Shown piece by piece: positions 8,281 through 22,049 of a stretch of 64,000 nt of DNA. The translations under genes and the position numbers were made by a program. The notes under the pieces were generated by a model that saw nothing but the letters and a program-made list of their open reading frames with translations, was not told where the DNA came from and made no database searches. Positions within the stretch are counted from its first letter, which is position 1. Each line of letters opens with the position of its first letter. Source of the DNA: Amycolatopsis anabasis (GTDB lineage: Bacteria > Actinomycetota > Actinomycetes > Mycobacteriales > Pseudonocardiaceae); assembly GCF_009765355.1 (NCBI RefSeq), contig NZ_VTHK01000026.1, positions 62,001-126,000 on the forward strand, written 5' to 3'.

Positions 8281-9603
8281 ATGACCGGAACCCAGCTCAG
8301 TGGACTGGATGTCGCTTTCCTTTGCCTGGAAAGCGAAAGCTCTCCGATGCACATGGGTGCGGTGGTGACCTTCCGCCCGCGGCGGCCGGTCGATCCGGAT
8401 CGGCTGGCGGCGCTGCTCGCCGAGCGGGCGGCCCGGACTCCCCGGCTGCGCCGGCAGGTCCGGCCGACGATCTTCCCGCCCGGCGGTGCCATGTGGACGG
8501 AAGATCCGGCGTTCGACGCGCGCGAGCACATTCACGTGCACCGGCTCACCGATCTGTACGAATCGGAACCGCTCGCCGAGTACGCCGCCGAATGGATCGA
8601 GCAGCCGCTGGACACCGGCCGCCCGCTGTGGGACGCGCACGTGGTGACCGGGCTGCCCGGCGACCGCTTCGCGCTGCTGCTGAAACTGCACCACGCGCTG
8701 ACCGACGGGGCCGGGGCGTTCGCGGTGGCCTGCGGGCTGCTGGACGAGACCGCGGTGACCCGGCGCGCCGCGGCGGCCGAAGCCCGGACCGAGGGCCGGG
8801 CCGCCTCACCGCTCGCCGCGCTGCGCGCGGGGGTTTCCGCGGCGATCAGCGAGGCCGGGGAGAACGCCGGGATCGCGTCCGCGGTGCTGCGCGCCGCCCG
8901 GCCGTACCCGGTGTCGCCGCTGTCCGCGCCGAATTCGCCGAGCCGTCGGCTGGGCTTCGTCCGGCTCGACCTCGCCGACGTCCGCCGGATCCGCGGGGCG
9001 CACGGCGGCACCGCGAACGACGTGCTGCTCGCGGTGCTGAGCGGGGCGCTGCGCGAGTGGCTGCTCAACCGGGGCCGGCGGGTCGACGACCGGCCGCTGC
9101 GCGCGCTGGTCCCGGTGAGCCTGCGGGGCCGGGAGGGCAACCGGGCGGCGAACCAGCTTTCCGGCTACCTGTGCGAGCTTCCGGTGCACGTCGACGATCC
9201 GGTGGAACGGTTGCGCGCGGTCCGGCGTTCGATGAACCGGAGCAAGGCGGCCGGATCGTCGGCCGGAGCCGGCGCGATCCCGATCCTGGCCGACCGGCTC
9301 CCGCCCGCGGTGCACCGCGTCGCCACCCGGTTCGCCGGTCAGGCCGCCGGCCTGCTGTTCGACACGGTGATCACCAACGTGCCCCTGCCGAGCGTTCCGC
9401 TCGCCCTGGACGGCGCGCCGCTGCGCGAGGTGTACCCGCTGGTGCCGCTCGCGCCCCGGCACGCGGTGGGCATCGCGGTCTCGATCTACCGCGACTGGGT
9501 CCACATCGGACTACAGGCGAACGGCGAGGAGGTCCCCGACCTCGGTTCCCTGCGCGACGGCGTCGTCAAATCCGTCGCCGCCCTGCACGACCGCTGCCCG
9601 TGA
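8281..9603 (+). CDS. wax ester synthase / diacylglycerol acyltransferase (WS/DGAT)
   Basis: 440-residue O-acyltransferase of the bacterial WS/DGAT family, which esterifies fatty alcohols or diacylglycerol with acyl-CoA to make storage wax or triacylglycerol at the membrane. The catalytic HHxxxDG motif is at residues 137-143 (HHALTDG). GTANDVLLAVLSGALREWL and FDTVITNVPLPSVPL are further family blocks. Start ATG 8281 has an AGGAGG ribosome site 6 bases upstream. It ends 2 bp before the convergent aroG, so the two may affect each other's termination. Whether it acts mainly on diacylglycerol or alcohol is not decidable. Confidence 0.9.
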   Translation: MTGTQLSGLDVAFLCLESESSPMHMGAVVTFRPRRPVDPDRLAALLAERAARTPRLRRQVRPTIFPPGGAMWTEDPAFDAREHIHVHRLTDLYESEPLAEYAAEWIEQPLDTGRPLWDAHVVTGLPGDRFALLLKLHHALTDGAGAFAVACGLLDETAVTRRAAAAEARTEGRAASPLAALRAGVSAAISEAGENAGIASAVLRAARPYPVSPLSAPNSPSRRLGFVRLDLADVRRIRGAHGGTANDVLLAVLSGALREWLLNRGRRVDDRPLRALVPVSLRGREGNRAANQLSGYLCELPVHVDDPVERLRAVRRSMNRSKAAGSSAGAGAIPILADRLPPAVHRVATRFAGQAAGLLFDTVITNVPLPSVPLALDGAPLREVYPLVPLAPRHAVGIAVSIYRDWVHIGLQANGEEVPDLGSLRDGVVKSVAALHDRCP

Positions 9604-9605
9604 GG

Positions 9606-10997
9606 TCAGCTGCGCAGCATCTCGGCGACGAGGAACGCCAGTTCGAGTGACTGCTGCGTGTTCAGGCGCGGGTCGCAGGCCGTCTCGTAGCGGCCGGACA
9701 GGTCGAGGTCGGAGATGTCCTGCGCGCCGCCGAGGCATTCGGTGACGTCCTCGCCGGTCAGCTCGACGTGGATCCCGCCGGGGTAGGTGCCCAGTTTGCG
9801 GTGTACCTCGAAGAAGCCCTGCACCTCGTCCACGATCCGGTCGAAGTGCCGCGTCTTGTACCCGGTCGACGATTCGTGCGTGTTGCCGTGCATCGGGTCG
9901 CACTGCCAGATGACCTTGTGCCCGGCCGACTCCACCTTCTCCACGATCGCGGGCAGCACCTCGCGGACCTTGCCGTTGCCCATCCGCGAGATCAGCGTCA
10001 ACCGGCCCGGTTCGTTGCGCGGGTCCAGCCGGCGGACGTACTCGACGGCCTGCTCGGGCGTGGTCGTCGGGCCGATCTTCAACCCGATCGGGTTGGACAG
10101 CAGCTCGGCGAACGCGATGTGCGCGCCGTCGAGCTGGCGGGTCCGCTCGCCGATCCACAGGAAGTGCGAGGACAGGTTGTACAGCTTGGGGTTCGCCGCC
10201 TCCGAGTTGTCCAGCCGGAGCAGCGCGCGCTCGTAGTCCAGCAGCAGCGCCTCGTGGCTGGAGAAGATCTCGGTGGACTGCAGCGAGCTGTCGGTGACCC
10301 CGCACGCGGACATGAACCGCAGCCCGCGGTCGATCTCGGCGGCCAGCGCCTCGTACCGCTCCCCCGCCGGGGAGGTGACCACGAAGTCCTTGTTCCAGTC
10401 GTGCACCTGGTGCAGATCGGCCATCCCGGCGCCGGTCAGCGCCCGCACCAGGTTCATCGCGGCGCCCGCGTTCGCGTACGCGCGGATCATCCGGCCCGGG
10501 TCCGGCACCCGCAGCTCGGGCTTGGCGACCAGCGAGTTGATGATGTCGCCCCGGTAGACCGGCAGCCCGAGCGCGTCGGTGGTGTTGGACCGCGGCTTCG
10601 CGTACTGGCCCGCGATGCGGCCGACCTTGACCACCGGCAGGCTCGCGCCGTAGGTGAGCACCACGGCCATCTGCAGCAGCGTGCGCAGGTTGGCCCGGAT
10701 GTGCGGCTCGGTGTTGGACTCGAACGTCTCCGCGCAGTCACCGCCCTGGAGCAGGAACGCCTCACCCCGCGCGACCATGGCCAGCCGGCCGCGCAACCGG
10801 TCGATCTCGGCCGGCACGGTGATCGGCGGCACGCTCTCCAGCACCGCGCGCACCCGCCGGGTCGCCTCGGGATCCGGCCACTCCGGCTGCTGCGCGGCCG
10901 GCCGGGCGAGCGCGTCGTCGAGCCGTTTGCGCAGCTCGGGGGGCAACGGAGGCAACTCGGGGAGGGTGTCGACGGGGACGTCCACTGTCCAGTTCAC
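9606..10997 (-). CDS. aroG: 3-deoxy-D-arabino-heptulosonate 7-phosphate synthase, class II
   Basis: 463-residue plant-type (class II) DAHP synthase, the first shikimate-pathway step (PEP plus erythrose 4-phosphate). It aligns over its full length with mycobacterial AroG: start NWTVDVPVDTLPELPPLP, FLLQGGDCAETFESNTE with the metal-binding Cys, RIAGQYAKPRS, IWQCDPMHGNTHES and ETACDPRLNTQQSLELAFL. The GTG at 10997 gives the expected N-terminus; longer in-frame extensions exist but diverge from the family. It lies downstream of the MMPL gene on the minus strand. The linkage pknL-aroG is conserved with Mycobacterium. Confidence 0.95.
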   Translation of the reverse strand: MNWTVDVPVDTLPELPPLPPELRKRLDDALARPAAQQPEWPDPEATRRVRAVLESVPPITVPAEIDRLRGRLAMVARGEAFLLQGGDCAETFESNTEPHIRANLRTLLQMAVVLTYGASLPVVKVGRIAGQYAKPRSNTTDALGLPVYRGDIINSLVAKPELRVPDPGRMIRAYANAGAAMNLVRALTGAGMADLHQVHDWNKDFVVTSPAGERYEALAAEIDRGLRFMSACGVTDSSLQSTEIFSSHEALLLDYERALLRLDNSEAANPKLYNLSSHFLWIGERTRQLDGAHIAFAELLSNPIGLKIGPTTTPEQAVEYVRRLDPRNEPGRLTLISRMGNGKVREVLPAIVEKVESAGHKVIWQCDPMHGNTHESSTGYKTRHFDRIVDEVQGFFEVHRKLGTYPGGIHVELTGEDVTECLGGAQDISDLDLSGRYETACDPRLNTQQSLELAFLVAEMLRS

Positions 10998-11038
10998 GGC
11001 CTCCAGGGTATCCGCCCGCGAATCCCCCGCGAACTTGG

Positions 11039-13231
11039 TCATCGATCGCCGACGGCCTGCAGCTGTTCGGTCGGCTCGGGTGCGCCGTTCGCGCGATCGC
11101 CGTGCCCGGGCCACCACGCGGCGTGACCGATCAGCGCGGTGACGCTGGGCACGAAGAACAGCGCCATCACGAACGCGGCGACCAGGATGCCGAACGCGAG
11201 CGCGAAGCCCATCTGGGCCAGCATCGAGTTGCCGGCGAGCATCAGCGCGCCGAGCGAACCGGCGAGGATCACCCCGGCGGCCGCGATCGTCGGACCGGTG
11301 TGCCGCACCGCCTTCGCGGCCGCCTGGCGCGGCGTCAGCCCCTCCCGGACCTCCTCCCGCAGCCGGGCCATCATCAGGATGTTGTAGTCGGTGCCCAGCG
11401 CCACCACGAACATGTAGATGATCAGCGGGATCATGAAGATCAGCCCGGGTTCGCCCGCGAAGTTCTGGAAGATCAGGGTCGTCGCGCCGAGGGTGGCGGC
11501 GAAGCCGAGGCCCACCGAGGCCATCACGTACAGCGGCGCCACCAGGCTGCGCAGCATCAGCGCGAGCACCAGCATGATCAGCAGCCCGGCCACCGGGAAC
11601 ACCAGCGCGTAGTCCCGGTTCATGATGTCCTTGATGTCCACGTAGACCGCGGTCATCCCGCCGACCAGCGCGGTCGTGCCCGGCGGCGCGGCGGCGTGCG
11701 CGGTTTCCCGCAACGGCCCGCCCACCGTGGCGATCGCCGCGTCGGAATCCGGGGCGCTGGTGAGCGGCACCAGGAAGTTGGCCACCGTGCGATCGCCGTT
11801 CACCGCCGGGGGCGCGACCGGGCCGATCCCGTCGACGCCGCGCAGCTTCGCGGCGTATTCGTCCAAAGTGGACTGATCCAGTGCGGACCCGTTGTCGGCG
11901 CGCAGGTAGACGTTGGTCGGGTTCGTCGCGCCGGGCGGCATCCCCTTCTGCAGGTCCTTCATGGCCACCTGGGATTCGGCCGTCTCCGGCAGCGAGCCCG
12001 AGGACAGGTCGAAGGTGGGGTTGAAGTTCACCAGGCCGAGCGCCAGCGCGACCATGATCGCCCCGGAGACCCCGGCCACCAGGCCCGGTTTGCGGCCCAG
12101 CCCCCGCCCGACCGCGGCGAACCGCGCGGCCTCGGGTTCGCGGCGCCAGGCCTTCGACGGCCAGAACACCTTGGTGCCCAACAGGGAAACCACGGCCGGC
12201 ACCAGCGTCAGCCCGGCCAGCAGGGTCGCGCCGACCGCGATCGCGAGGGACGGCCCCATCGAGCGGAAGAACCCGAACGACGACAACGTCATCGCGAGGA
12301 ACGCGATGATCACCACGACCGCCGCGGTGGCGATCGCCTCGCCGACCCGGCTCACCGCGGCCACCATGGCCGACTTCGGATCGTCCCCCGCTCGCAGACG
12401 TTCCCGGTAGCGGAACATCAGGAAGAGGATGTAGTCGGTGCCCACGCCGAACAGCACGACGATCAGCATGGACGAGATCGAGGCGTCGGTCTCGAGACCG
12501 AACAGCTTGACGGTGTGCGCGATCAGCCCGTTGGCCACCTGCGAGACGATCCCGATCAGCACGATCGGCAGCAGCGCGATGATCGGGCTGCGGAAGATCA
12601 CCAGCAACAGCACCAGGATCAGCAGGATCGTGGCGATGAACACGATGGCGTCCCCGCTGCTGGCGGACTCCGCCTGATCGATCTGCTGCGCGGCCGCACC
12701 GGTGGTGCCGACCTTGAGCCCGGTGCCCGCGACCAGTCCCTTGACCTCGGTACGCAGTTGTTTGGCCGCGTCGGTCAGTTCCGTGAGGTTCGACTGGGTG
12801 AACTGCGGCATCTTGACCGCGGCCAGTTGCACCGCCCCGTTCGGCGACGGGTTGCCCGGCAGGACCTGCTCGACGTGCGGGATGCGCTTGGCTTCGAGGC
12901 CGCGCACGACCTCGGCCACCTTCGCCGAATCCGCCGCGCCCAGTGGGTTCTCGTCGGCCCGCTGGAAGACCATGACCATCGACGGGGTGAACGCGCTCGG
13001 AAAGGCCTGCTGCCCCAGGGTCATCGCCTGGATCGACTCGTAATCCCTTGGCAGCGCGTCACTTTGGTCGGCGGCCTTCGGCAACGCGGGCGCCGTGGCG
13101 AGCACCACCGCGGCGAGCAGCACCCAGGCGCCGATCACCCACCACGGTTTGTGCACGACGAAAACGCCCAGGCGCGCGAAAAACCCGCGCTCAGCAGGCG
13201 GACGCACGTCGGAATGCGCGATCGACCCCAT
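11039..13231 (-). CDS. MMPL/RND-family membrane transporter
   Basis: 730-residue inner-membrane RND transporter with the MMPL layout: TM1 near residue 30, a periplasmic domain of about 150 residues, five TM segments including the GVGTDYILFLMFRYRE signature, a second periplasmic domain, and a matching TM block with ALGTDYNILMMARLREE. The duplicated G-T-D-Y motifs carry the proton-relay Asp/Tyr residues. Members export lipids, pigments or drugs; the substrate here is unknown. ATG 13231 follows a GGGGGA ribosome site. A long inverted repeat lies just upstream and probably binds a regulator. An ATG overlapping its stop (11042) is not the aroG start. Confidence 0.9.
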   Translation of the reverse strand: MGSIAHSDVRPPAERGFFARLGVFVVHKPWWVIGAWVLLAAVVLATAPALPKAADQSDALPRDYESIQAMTLGQQAFPSAFTPSMVMVFQRADENPLGAADSAKVAEVVRGLEAKRIPHVEQVLPGNPSPNGAVQLAAVKMPQFTQSNLTELTDAAKQLRTEVKGLVAGTGLKVGTTGAAAQQIDQAESASSGDAIVFIATILLILVLLLVIFRSPIIALLPIVLIGIVSQVANGLIAHTVKLFGLETDASISSMLIVVLFGVGTDYILFLMFRYRERLRAGDDPKSAMVAAVSRVGEAIATAAVVVIIAFLAMTLSSFGFFRSMGPSLAIAVGATLLAGLTLVPAVVSLLGTKVFWPSKAWRREPEAARFAAVGRGLGRKPGLVAGVSGAIMVALALGLVNFNPTFDLSSGSLPETAESQVAMKDLQKGMPPGATNPTNVYLRADNGSALDQSTLDEYAAKLRGVDGIGPVAPPAVNGDRTVANFLVPLTSAPDSDAAIATVGGPLRETAHAAAPPGTTALVGGMTAVYVDIKDIMNRDYALVFPVAGLLIMLVLALMLRSLVAPLYVMASVGLGFAATLGATTLIFQNFAGEPGLIFMIPLIIYMFVVALGTDYNILMMARLREEVREGLTPRQAAAKAVRHTGPTIAAAGVILAGSLGALMLAGNSMLAQMGFALAFGILVAAFVMALFFVPSVTALIGHAAWWPGHGDRANGAPEPTEQLQAVGDR

Positions 13232-13277
13232 GATTCCCCCATCGTGAGCGGCGAACCATCCCGGTTTGCCCCCACCG

Positions 13278-13315
13278 GGTTCACTGGTTTCACGCCGTGT
13301 TGACACCAGTGAACC
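13278..13315. promoter_or_regulatory. inverted repeat upstream of the MMPL gene
   Basis: Two perfect 10-base arms, GGTTCACTGG (13278-13287) and CCAGTGAACC (13306-13315), are separated by 18 bases. The site lies 47-84 bp upstream of the MMPL start codon, in its presumed promoter. Paired 10-mers like this are usual for TetR/MarR-type dimers or a pair of dimers, and MMPL genes are often controlled by TetR proteins. No regulator gene is adjacent. Confidence 0.5.
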
Positions 13316-13444
13316 AGAACCCGCCTCCGCCGTTCAGGTGACGGCCGTCACTCTGGGGAACAACTCACCACGCGGCAATTCGCCGCCGAATTTCCTTGCG
13401 GTAGCTAAGGAAACTCGGCGGCGAACCGACCGTCTACAAAGGTA

Positions 13445-14368
13445 TTACGCGGCCTGCGCGGTGTTGTAGAGCTTCTCGACGTCCGCGCCGAAGTACGGGC
13501 CGAACATGTAGTTCGGCAGGAACGTGTAGCCGAAACTGTTCACCGAGGCCTGCACGCCGGTGCCCGCGCCCTCGTTGAAGGACAGGAACCACGGCCCGCC
13601 ACTGGAACCGCCGGTCATGTTGCACGACATCGCGTGGTCCCGGGTGAGCAGGAAATCGGTGAACGTGCTGCCGCTGCAGTAGATCAGCTTGGATCCGTCG
13701 TAGGGCGCCGCCGCCGGGTAGCCGAACGCGTACATGTTCTGGTTGCGCGCCTGGTTGAAGCCAATGCCTTGACTACCGACCACATCGGTGAGGGATTTTC
13801 CGTCCAGCTGGTTCACCACGCCGATGCCGACGTCGTAGTTCATGTCCTCACTGGCCTCCCACTGCGGGGTGGTCAGCGTCTTGCGCGCGGCCCACTGGCC
13901 GTACGGCGCGTTTCCGTTGTCGTAGGCGGGAACGAAGACCCAGTCGGTGTGCCAGCTGCCCTGGTACTTCACGCAGTGCCCGGCCGTCACCACGACGCTC
14001 TTGTTGCCACTGGTGACCGCGTCACCGCTGCAGGAAGCCTTGCGGCCACCGAAAGTGAAGAAAACGCGGCCCGCCGTCGAGACGACCTTGCCGCCGCCGG
14101 TCCAGGCCCCGCCCGCGTTCGGGAACGCCATCGGCAGCACGACCGACGGCAGTCCTTTCGCGACTTCCGCGACGCTCACCCGCCGCTTGCCGACGAGCTG
14201 GTCCATCGGAATCGCGGCGCGCATGCTCTCCGCGGTCCAGGTCGCCGTGCTCGTCGCGTTGTGCACGGCCGCCCCCCGCGGGGCCGCCGAGACCGGCGCG
14301 GCGAACGCCGCCACGGTCAGGGCCGTCGCGGCCAGCACGATCGCCGATCGGATTGTTCCTCGCTTCAT
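13445..14368 (-). CDS. secreted trypsin-like serine peptidase
   Basis: 307-residue exported protein. A Sec signal (positively charged MKRGTIRS, hydrophobic core to VAAFAAPVSAA, cleavage near residue 28) precedes a chymotrypsin-fold domain of the S1/V8-like type. The triad is visible: His in VVVTAGHC, Asp in MNYDVGIGVV, and Ser in MTGGSSGGPW. Cys residues flank the domain (SCSGDAV, IYCSGST, MSCNMTG), suggesting disulfides. It is intact, unlike the trypsin homologue at 61409. Monocistronic; substrate unknown. Confidence 0.85.
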   Translation of the reverse strand: MKRGTIRSAIVLAATALTVAAFAAPVSAAPRGAAVHNATSTATWTAESMRAAIPMDQLVGKRRVSVAEVAKGLPSVVLPMAFPNAGGAWTGGGKVVSTAGRVFFTFGGRKASCSGDAVTSGNKSVVVTAGHCVKYQGSWHTDWVFVPAYDNGNAPYGQWAARKTLTTPQWEASEDMNYDVGIGVVNQLDGKSLTDVVGSQGIGFNQARNQNMYAFGYPAAAPYDGSKLIYCSGSTFTDFLLTRDHAMSCNMTGGSSGGPWFLSFNEGAGTGVQASVNSFGYTFLPNYMFGPYFGADVEKLYNTAQAA

Positions 14369-14608
14369 CGCGCCTCACCTCTTTCCGGCGGCGCCCTCAC
14401 CGCCGGGTCAGCAGGAAAAGGGAATTGTGAACCGAGACTGACGGTAAGCAGGTGACTACATTGCGGGCAATAGACCATTCGGCAGCAAGATGTGATGGGA
14501 AACGTGATGACCCGAACGGCCCAGCGGTCGAAATCCCGCCTGGAAACACGACCTCAGGCTGCGCGTGGGCGCCTGCTCCGCGGGGCCACGGGGAACCGAG
14601 CACTGGGG

Positions 14609-14654
14609 GTCGTGAGTGGACAGACCGGTTAGAACCGGCCGAAACACTCACGAC
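14609..14654. terminator. nested perfect hairpin beyond gltD
   Basis: Outer arms GTCGTGAGTG and CACTCACGAC (10 bp, perfect) enclose a second perfect stem CCGGTT/AACCGG with a 2-base loop. It sits 18 bp beyond the gltD stop on the strand of transcription, so a terminator or transcript-end stabiliser is likely. There is no U-tract. The rest of the stretch between the serine peptidase start (14368) and the gltD stop (14672) shows no gene. Confidence 0.55.
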
Positions 14655-14671
14655 CAGGTCAGGGAGTGCCG

Positions 14672-16180
14672 TCAGACCGTGGCCAGGGGCAACGCCGTCG
14701 GGTGGACCGGGGCGGGCAGGTCCGAGGCGCCGGTGAGGTAGGCGTCCACCGCGTGCGCGACCGAGCGGCCCTCGGCGATCGCCCACACGATCAGCGACGC
14801 GCCGCGGTGGGCGTCGCCGCAGACAAAGACGCCCGGGGCGGCGGTCTGCCAGTCGGCGCCGCAGGACAGCGTGCCCCGCTTGGTCAGCGACAGCCCGAGT
14901 TCGTCGAGCAGCGGCATGTGCTCGACGCCTTCGAACCCGATCGCCAGCAGCACCAGGTTGGCGGGCAGCTCCTCGACCTCGTCGCTCACCGGCACGACCT
15001 CGCGCCGCCCGGTGGCCGGGTCCTTGGTCACCCGGACCTGCTGCAGTTCGATCGCCCGCACGTGGCCGTTCTCGTCGCCCACGAACCGTTTCACCGCGAC
15101 GCCGAACTTCCGCTCGCCGGTCTCCTCGTGCACCGGGTAGGTGCGCAGGATGTACGGCCAGGTCGGCCACGGCGACCGGTCGTCGTCCCGGGTGGACGGT
15201 GGCATCGGGTACTGGTCGAGCTGGGTCACCGAAAGGGCGCCTTGTCGACTTGCCGTTCCGTAGGAATCCGCGCCGGTGTCCCCGCCCCCGATGATCACCA
15301 CGTGCTTGCCGGCGGCGTTGATCTCCGGCGGCCCGTCGCCCTCGACGTCGCGGTTGGCGGGCACCAGGTGCTCCATGGCCAGGTGGATTCCGGCCAGATC
15401 CCGGCCCGGGGTCACCGTGTCGTCCCGCCCGCGCAGCGCGCCGACGGCCAATACCACCGCGTCGTACTGGGCCCGCAGGTCCTCGACGGTCAGGTCGACG
15501 CCGACCTCGCAGCCGGTGACGAACTTCGTGCCCTCCTTGCGCAGCTGCGCCAGGCGCCGGTCGAGGTGCTTCTTCTCCATCTTGAACTCGGGAATCCCGT
15601 ACCGCAGCAGGCCGCCGAGCCGGTCGTCCCGTTCGAAGACGGTCACCTCGTGCCCGGCCCGGGTCAGCTGCTGCGCGGCGGCGAGTCCGGCCGGGCCCGA
15701 GCCGACGACCGCGACTCGCTGCCCCGAGGACACCACCGCGGCCTGCGGCTGGACGTATCCGGCCTCCCAGGACTGCTCGGCGATCGTGGCCTCGACGCGT
15801 TTGATGGCCACCGGCCCGCCGGACAGCGGCGAGATGGCCAGCACGCAGCCCGCCTCGCACGGCGCCGGGCACAGCTTTCCGGTGAACTCCGGGAAGTTGT
15901 TGGTCGCGTGCAGCCGGTCGCTGGCCGCCTCCCAGTCGCCGCGGCGGACCAGATCGTTCCACTCCGGGATCAGGTTGCCCAGCGGGCAACCCGCCGAACC
16001 CGAATGGCAGAACGGGATCCCGCAGTCCATGCACCGCGATGCCTGGGTGCGCACCGCCCGGTTGCGCTCGGCCGGGTCGACCTCGGCGTAGACCTCGCGC
16101 CAGTCGCTGAGCCGTTCCTCGTGCGGGCGCTTCTTCGGCTCGACCCGCTCGTACTTCATGAAACCGTTAGGGTCAGCCAT
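14672..16180 (-). CDS. gltD: glutamate synthase (NADPH) small subunit
   Basis: 502-residue FAD- and 4Fe-4S-containing subunit that passes electrons from NADPH to GltB for glutamate synthesis from glutamine and 2-oxoglutarate. N-terminal Cys clusters CMDCGIPFCHSGSAGC and CPAPCEAGC ligate Fe-S centres. VVGSGPAGLAAAQQL is the FAD Rossmann motif, VIIGGGDTGADS the NADPH motif, and GVFVCGDAHRGASLIVWAI the second FAD block. It lies 48 bp downstream of gltB on the same strand and is almost certainly cotranscribed. Length is normal. Confidence 0.96.
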   Translation of the reverse strand: MADPNGFMKYERVEPKKRPHEERLSDWREVYAEVDPAERNRAVRTQASRCMDCGIPFCHSGSAGCPLGNLIPEWNDLVRRGDWEAASDRLHATNNFPEFTGKLCPAPCEAGCVLAISPLSGGPVAIKRVEATIAEQSWEAGYVQPQAAVVSSGQRVAVVGSGPAGLAAAQQLTRAGHEVTVFERDDRLGGLLRYGIPEFKMEKKHLDRRLAQLRKEGTKFVTGCEVGVDLTVEDLRAQYDAVVLAVGALRGRDDTVTPGRDLAGIHLAMEHLVPANRDVEGDGPPEINAAGKHVVIIGGGDTGADSYGTASRQGALSVTQLDQYPMPPSTRDDDRSPWPTWPYILRTYPVHEETGERKFGVAVKRFVGDENGHVRAIELQQVRVTKDPATGRREVVPVSDEVEELPANLVLLAIGFEGVEHMPLLDELGLSLTKRGTLSCGADWQTAAPGVFVCGDAHRGASLIVWAIAEGRSVAHAVDAYLTGASDLPAPVHPTALPLATV

Positions 16181-16228
16181 CCTCTCCCTCGCCCCCTCCC
16201 GCTTGTCGAAACGCTTCGCGTTGCTGTG

Positions 16229-20800
<4,572 letters not shown>

Positions 20801-20965
20801 GCAGGGACCTCCTTCGTCGTCGTGCTCAGTTCGGAAAATCCCCCGGTCCTGCTGCACGGGACGACGATGGCCCGCTTATTAGCGCGACTTTAACACCCTG
20901 GAAACATTGCGGCATCCGCTGAAGCCGAATTTTCGCTCATCCGAACGGTAACGATCTGGGTGCTG

Positions 20966-21016
20966 AGAACGACATCGTTCTTGATGGGGCGTGAGTAGTT
21001 CGTCGCGCTAAGTATA
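20966..21016 (-). promoter_or_regulatory. gltB upstream region: palindrome and candidate -10
   Basis: Between gltB (start 20800) and the lipoprotein gene (start 21087) lies a perfect interrupted palindrome AGAACGA-CA-TCGTTCT (20966-20981). On the minus strand, TATACT at 21016-21011 resembles a -10 box reading toward gltB, with no convincing -35. The palindrome would fall just downstream of that promoter. A GlnR-type box was looked for and not convincingly found. Confidence 0.3.
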
Positions 21017-21086
21017 CCCGAGCGAGCGAACTGGTCGAGTCTACCGCGCATTCGCCCACCTGGCCCTGGTAACTACCCTGGACCCC

Positions 21087-22043
21087 ATGCCCGGTCACTC
21101 TTCGCGATCATTTCGGTCGCTGCTCGTGCTGCTCGTCGCCCTGTTCGGCCTCGCCGCGTCCACCGGCTGCGCCACCCGGGAGGAGGACGCGCCCAGCCAG
21201 ACGCCCGGGAGCACCGCGTTCCCGATGACGCTCACCCCGCCGGCCGGCGCGCCGCTCACCCTGGACAAACGGCCCGAACGGATCGTCTCGCTGTCCCCGT
21301 CGGCCACCGAGACACTGTTCGCGGTCGGCGCCGGACAGCAGGTCGTCGCGGTCGACTCGGCGTCGAACTACCCGGAGCAAGTCCCGCACACCCAGTTGTC
21401 CGGCCTTACCCCCGATCCGGAGGCGATCGCCGGGCACAACCCCGATCTGGTCGTGGTCCGGGCCGACGTGAACAACCTGGCCGCCGCGCTGGCCAAGACC
21501 GGGATCAAAACGCTCGTCCTGCCGGACGCGAAGACCCTCGACGACGCGTACGCCCAGTTCGCGCTGGTCGGCAAGGCCACCGGGCACCAGGCCGAAGGGG
21601 ACGACCTGGCCCGGCGCACCCGGTCCGAGGTCGACAAGCTGGTGGCGGACGCGCCGAAACCGGCGAAGCCGCTGAGCTACTACCACGAGCTCGACCAGAC
21701 GTTCTACACCGCGACCTCGGCCACCTTCATCGGCCAGATCTACGGCCGGTTCGGGTTGACCAACATCGCCGACGGCACCGATCCGAACGCCTCGGGCGGG
21801 TATCCGCAGCTCTCCCAGGAACGCGTCCTGCAGGCCAATCCGGACCTCATCTTCCTGGCGGACAGCAAGTGCTGCGGCCAGAACCTGCAGACCGTCGGGG
21901 CCCGGCCGGGGTGGAACACGCTCGCCGCGGTCCAGCGCGGCAACGTCTTCGCGCTGGACGACGATCTGGCCTCCCGCTGGAGCCCGCGGCTGACCGAACT
22001 GGTGCGCGCGGTGGCCGCCGCGGTCGCCAAGGCGGGCAAGTAA
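21087..22043 (+). CDS. metal-chelate/cobalamin ABC transporter substrate-binding lipoprotein
   Basis: 318-residue class III binding protein (BtuF/FepB fold). A lipobox LAASTGC near residue 29 predicts a lipid-anchored exoprotein. The mature part starts with RPERIVSLSPSATETLFAVGAG, the standard opening of vitamin B12/Fe-siderophore binding proteins, followed by two lobes linked by a long helix. It heads a three-gene uptake operon with permease and ATPase. Substrate could be cobalamin or a ferric siderophore; no Fur/DmdR box or B12 riboswitch was recognised upstream. Confidence 0.88.
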   Translation: MPGHSSRSFRSLLVLLVALFGLAASTGCATREEDAPSQTPGSTAFPMTLTPPAGAPLTLDKRPERIVSLSPSATETLFAVGAGQQVVAVDSASNYPEQVPHTQLSGLTPDPEAIAGHNPDLVVVRADVNNLAAALAKTGIKTLVLPDAKTLDDAYAQFALVGKATGHQAEGDDLARRTRSEVDKLVADAPKPAKPLSYYHELDQTFYTATSATFIGQIYGRFGLTNIADGTDPNASGGYPQLSQERVLQANPDLIFLADSKCCGQNLQTVGARPGWNTLAAVQRGNVFALDDDLASRWSPRLTELVRAVAAAVAKAGK

Positions 22044-22049
22044 CCCGCG

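Noticed and set aside
11039..11042. ATGA coupling of the MMPL gene to aroG
   Set aside because: The aroG frame can be extended to that ATG, but homology of AroG starts at the GTG at 10997, so the overlap is coincidental.
20880..21010. GlnR box upstream of gltB
   Set aside because: Only scattered GTAAC-like half-sites are present, without the correct 6-base spacing.
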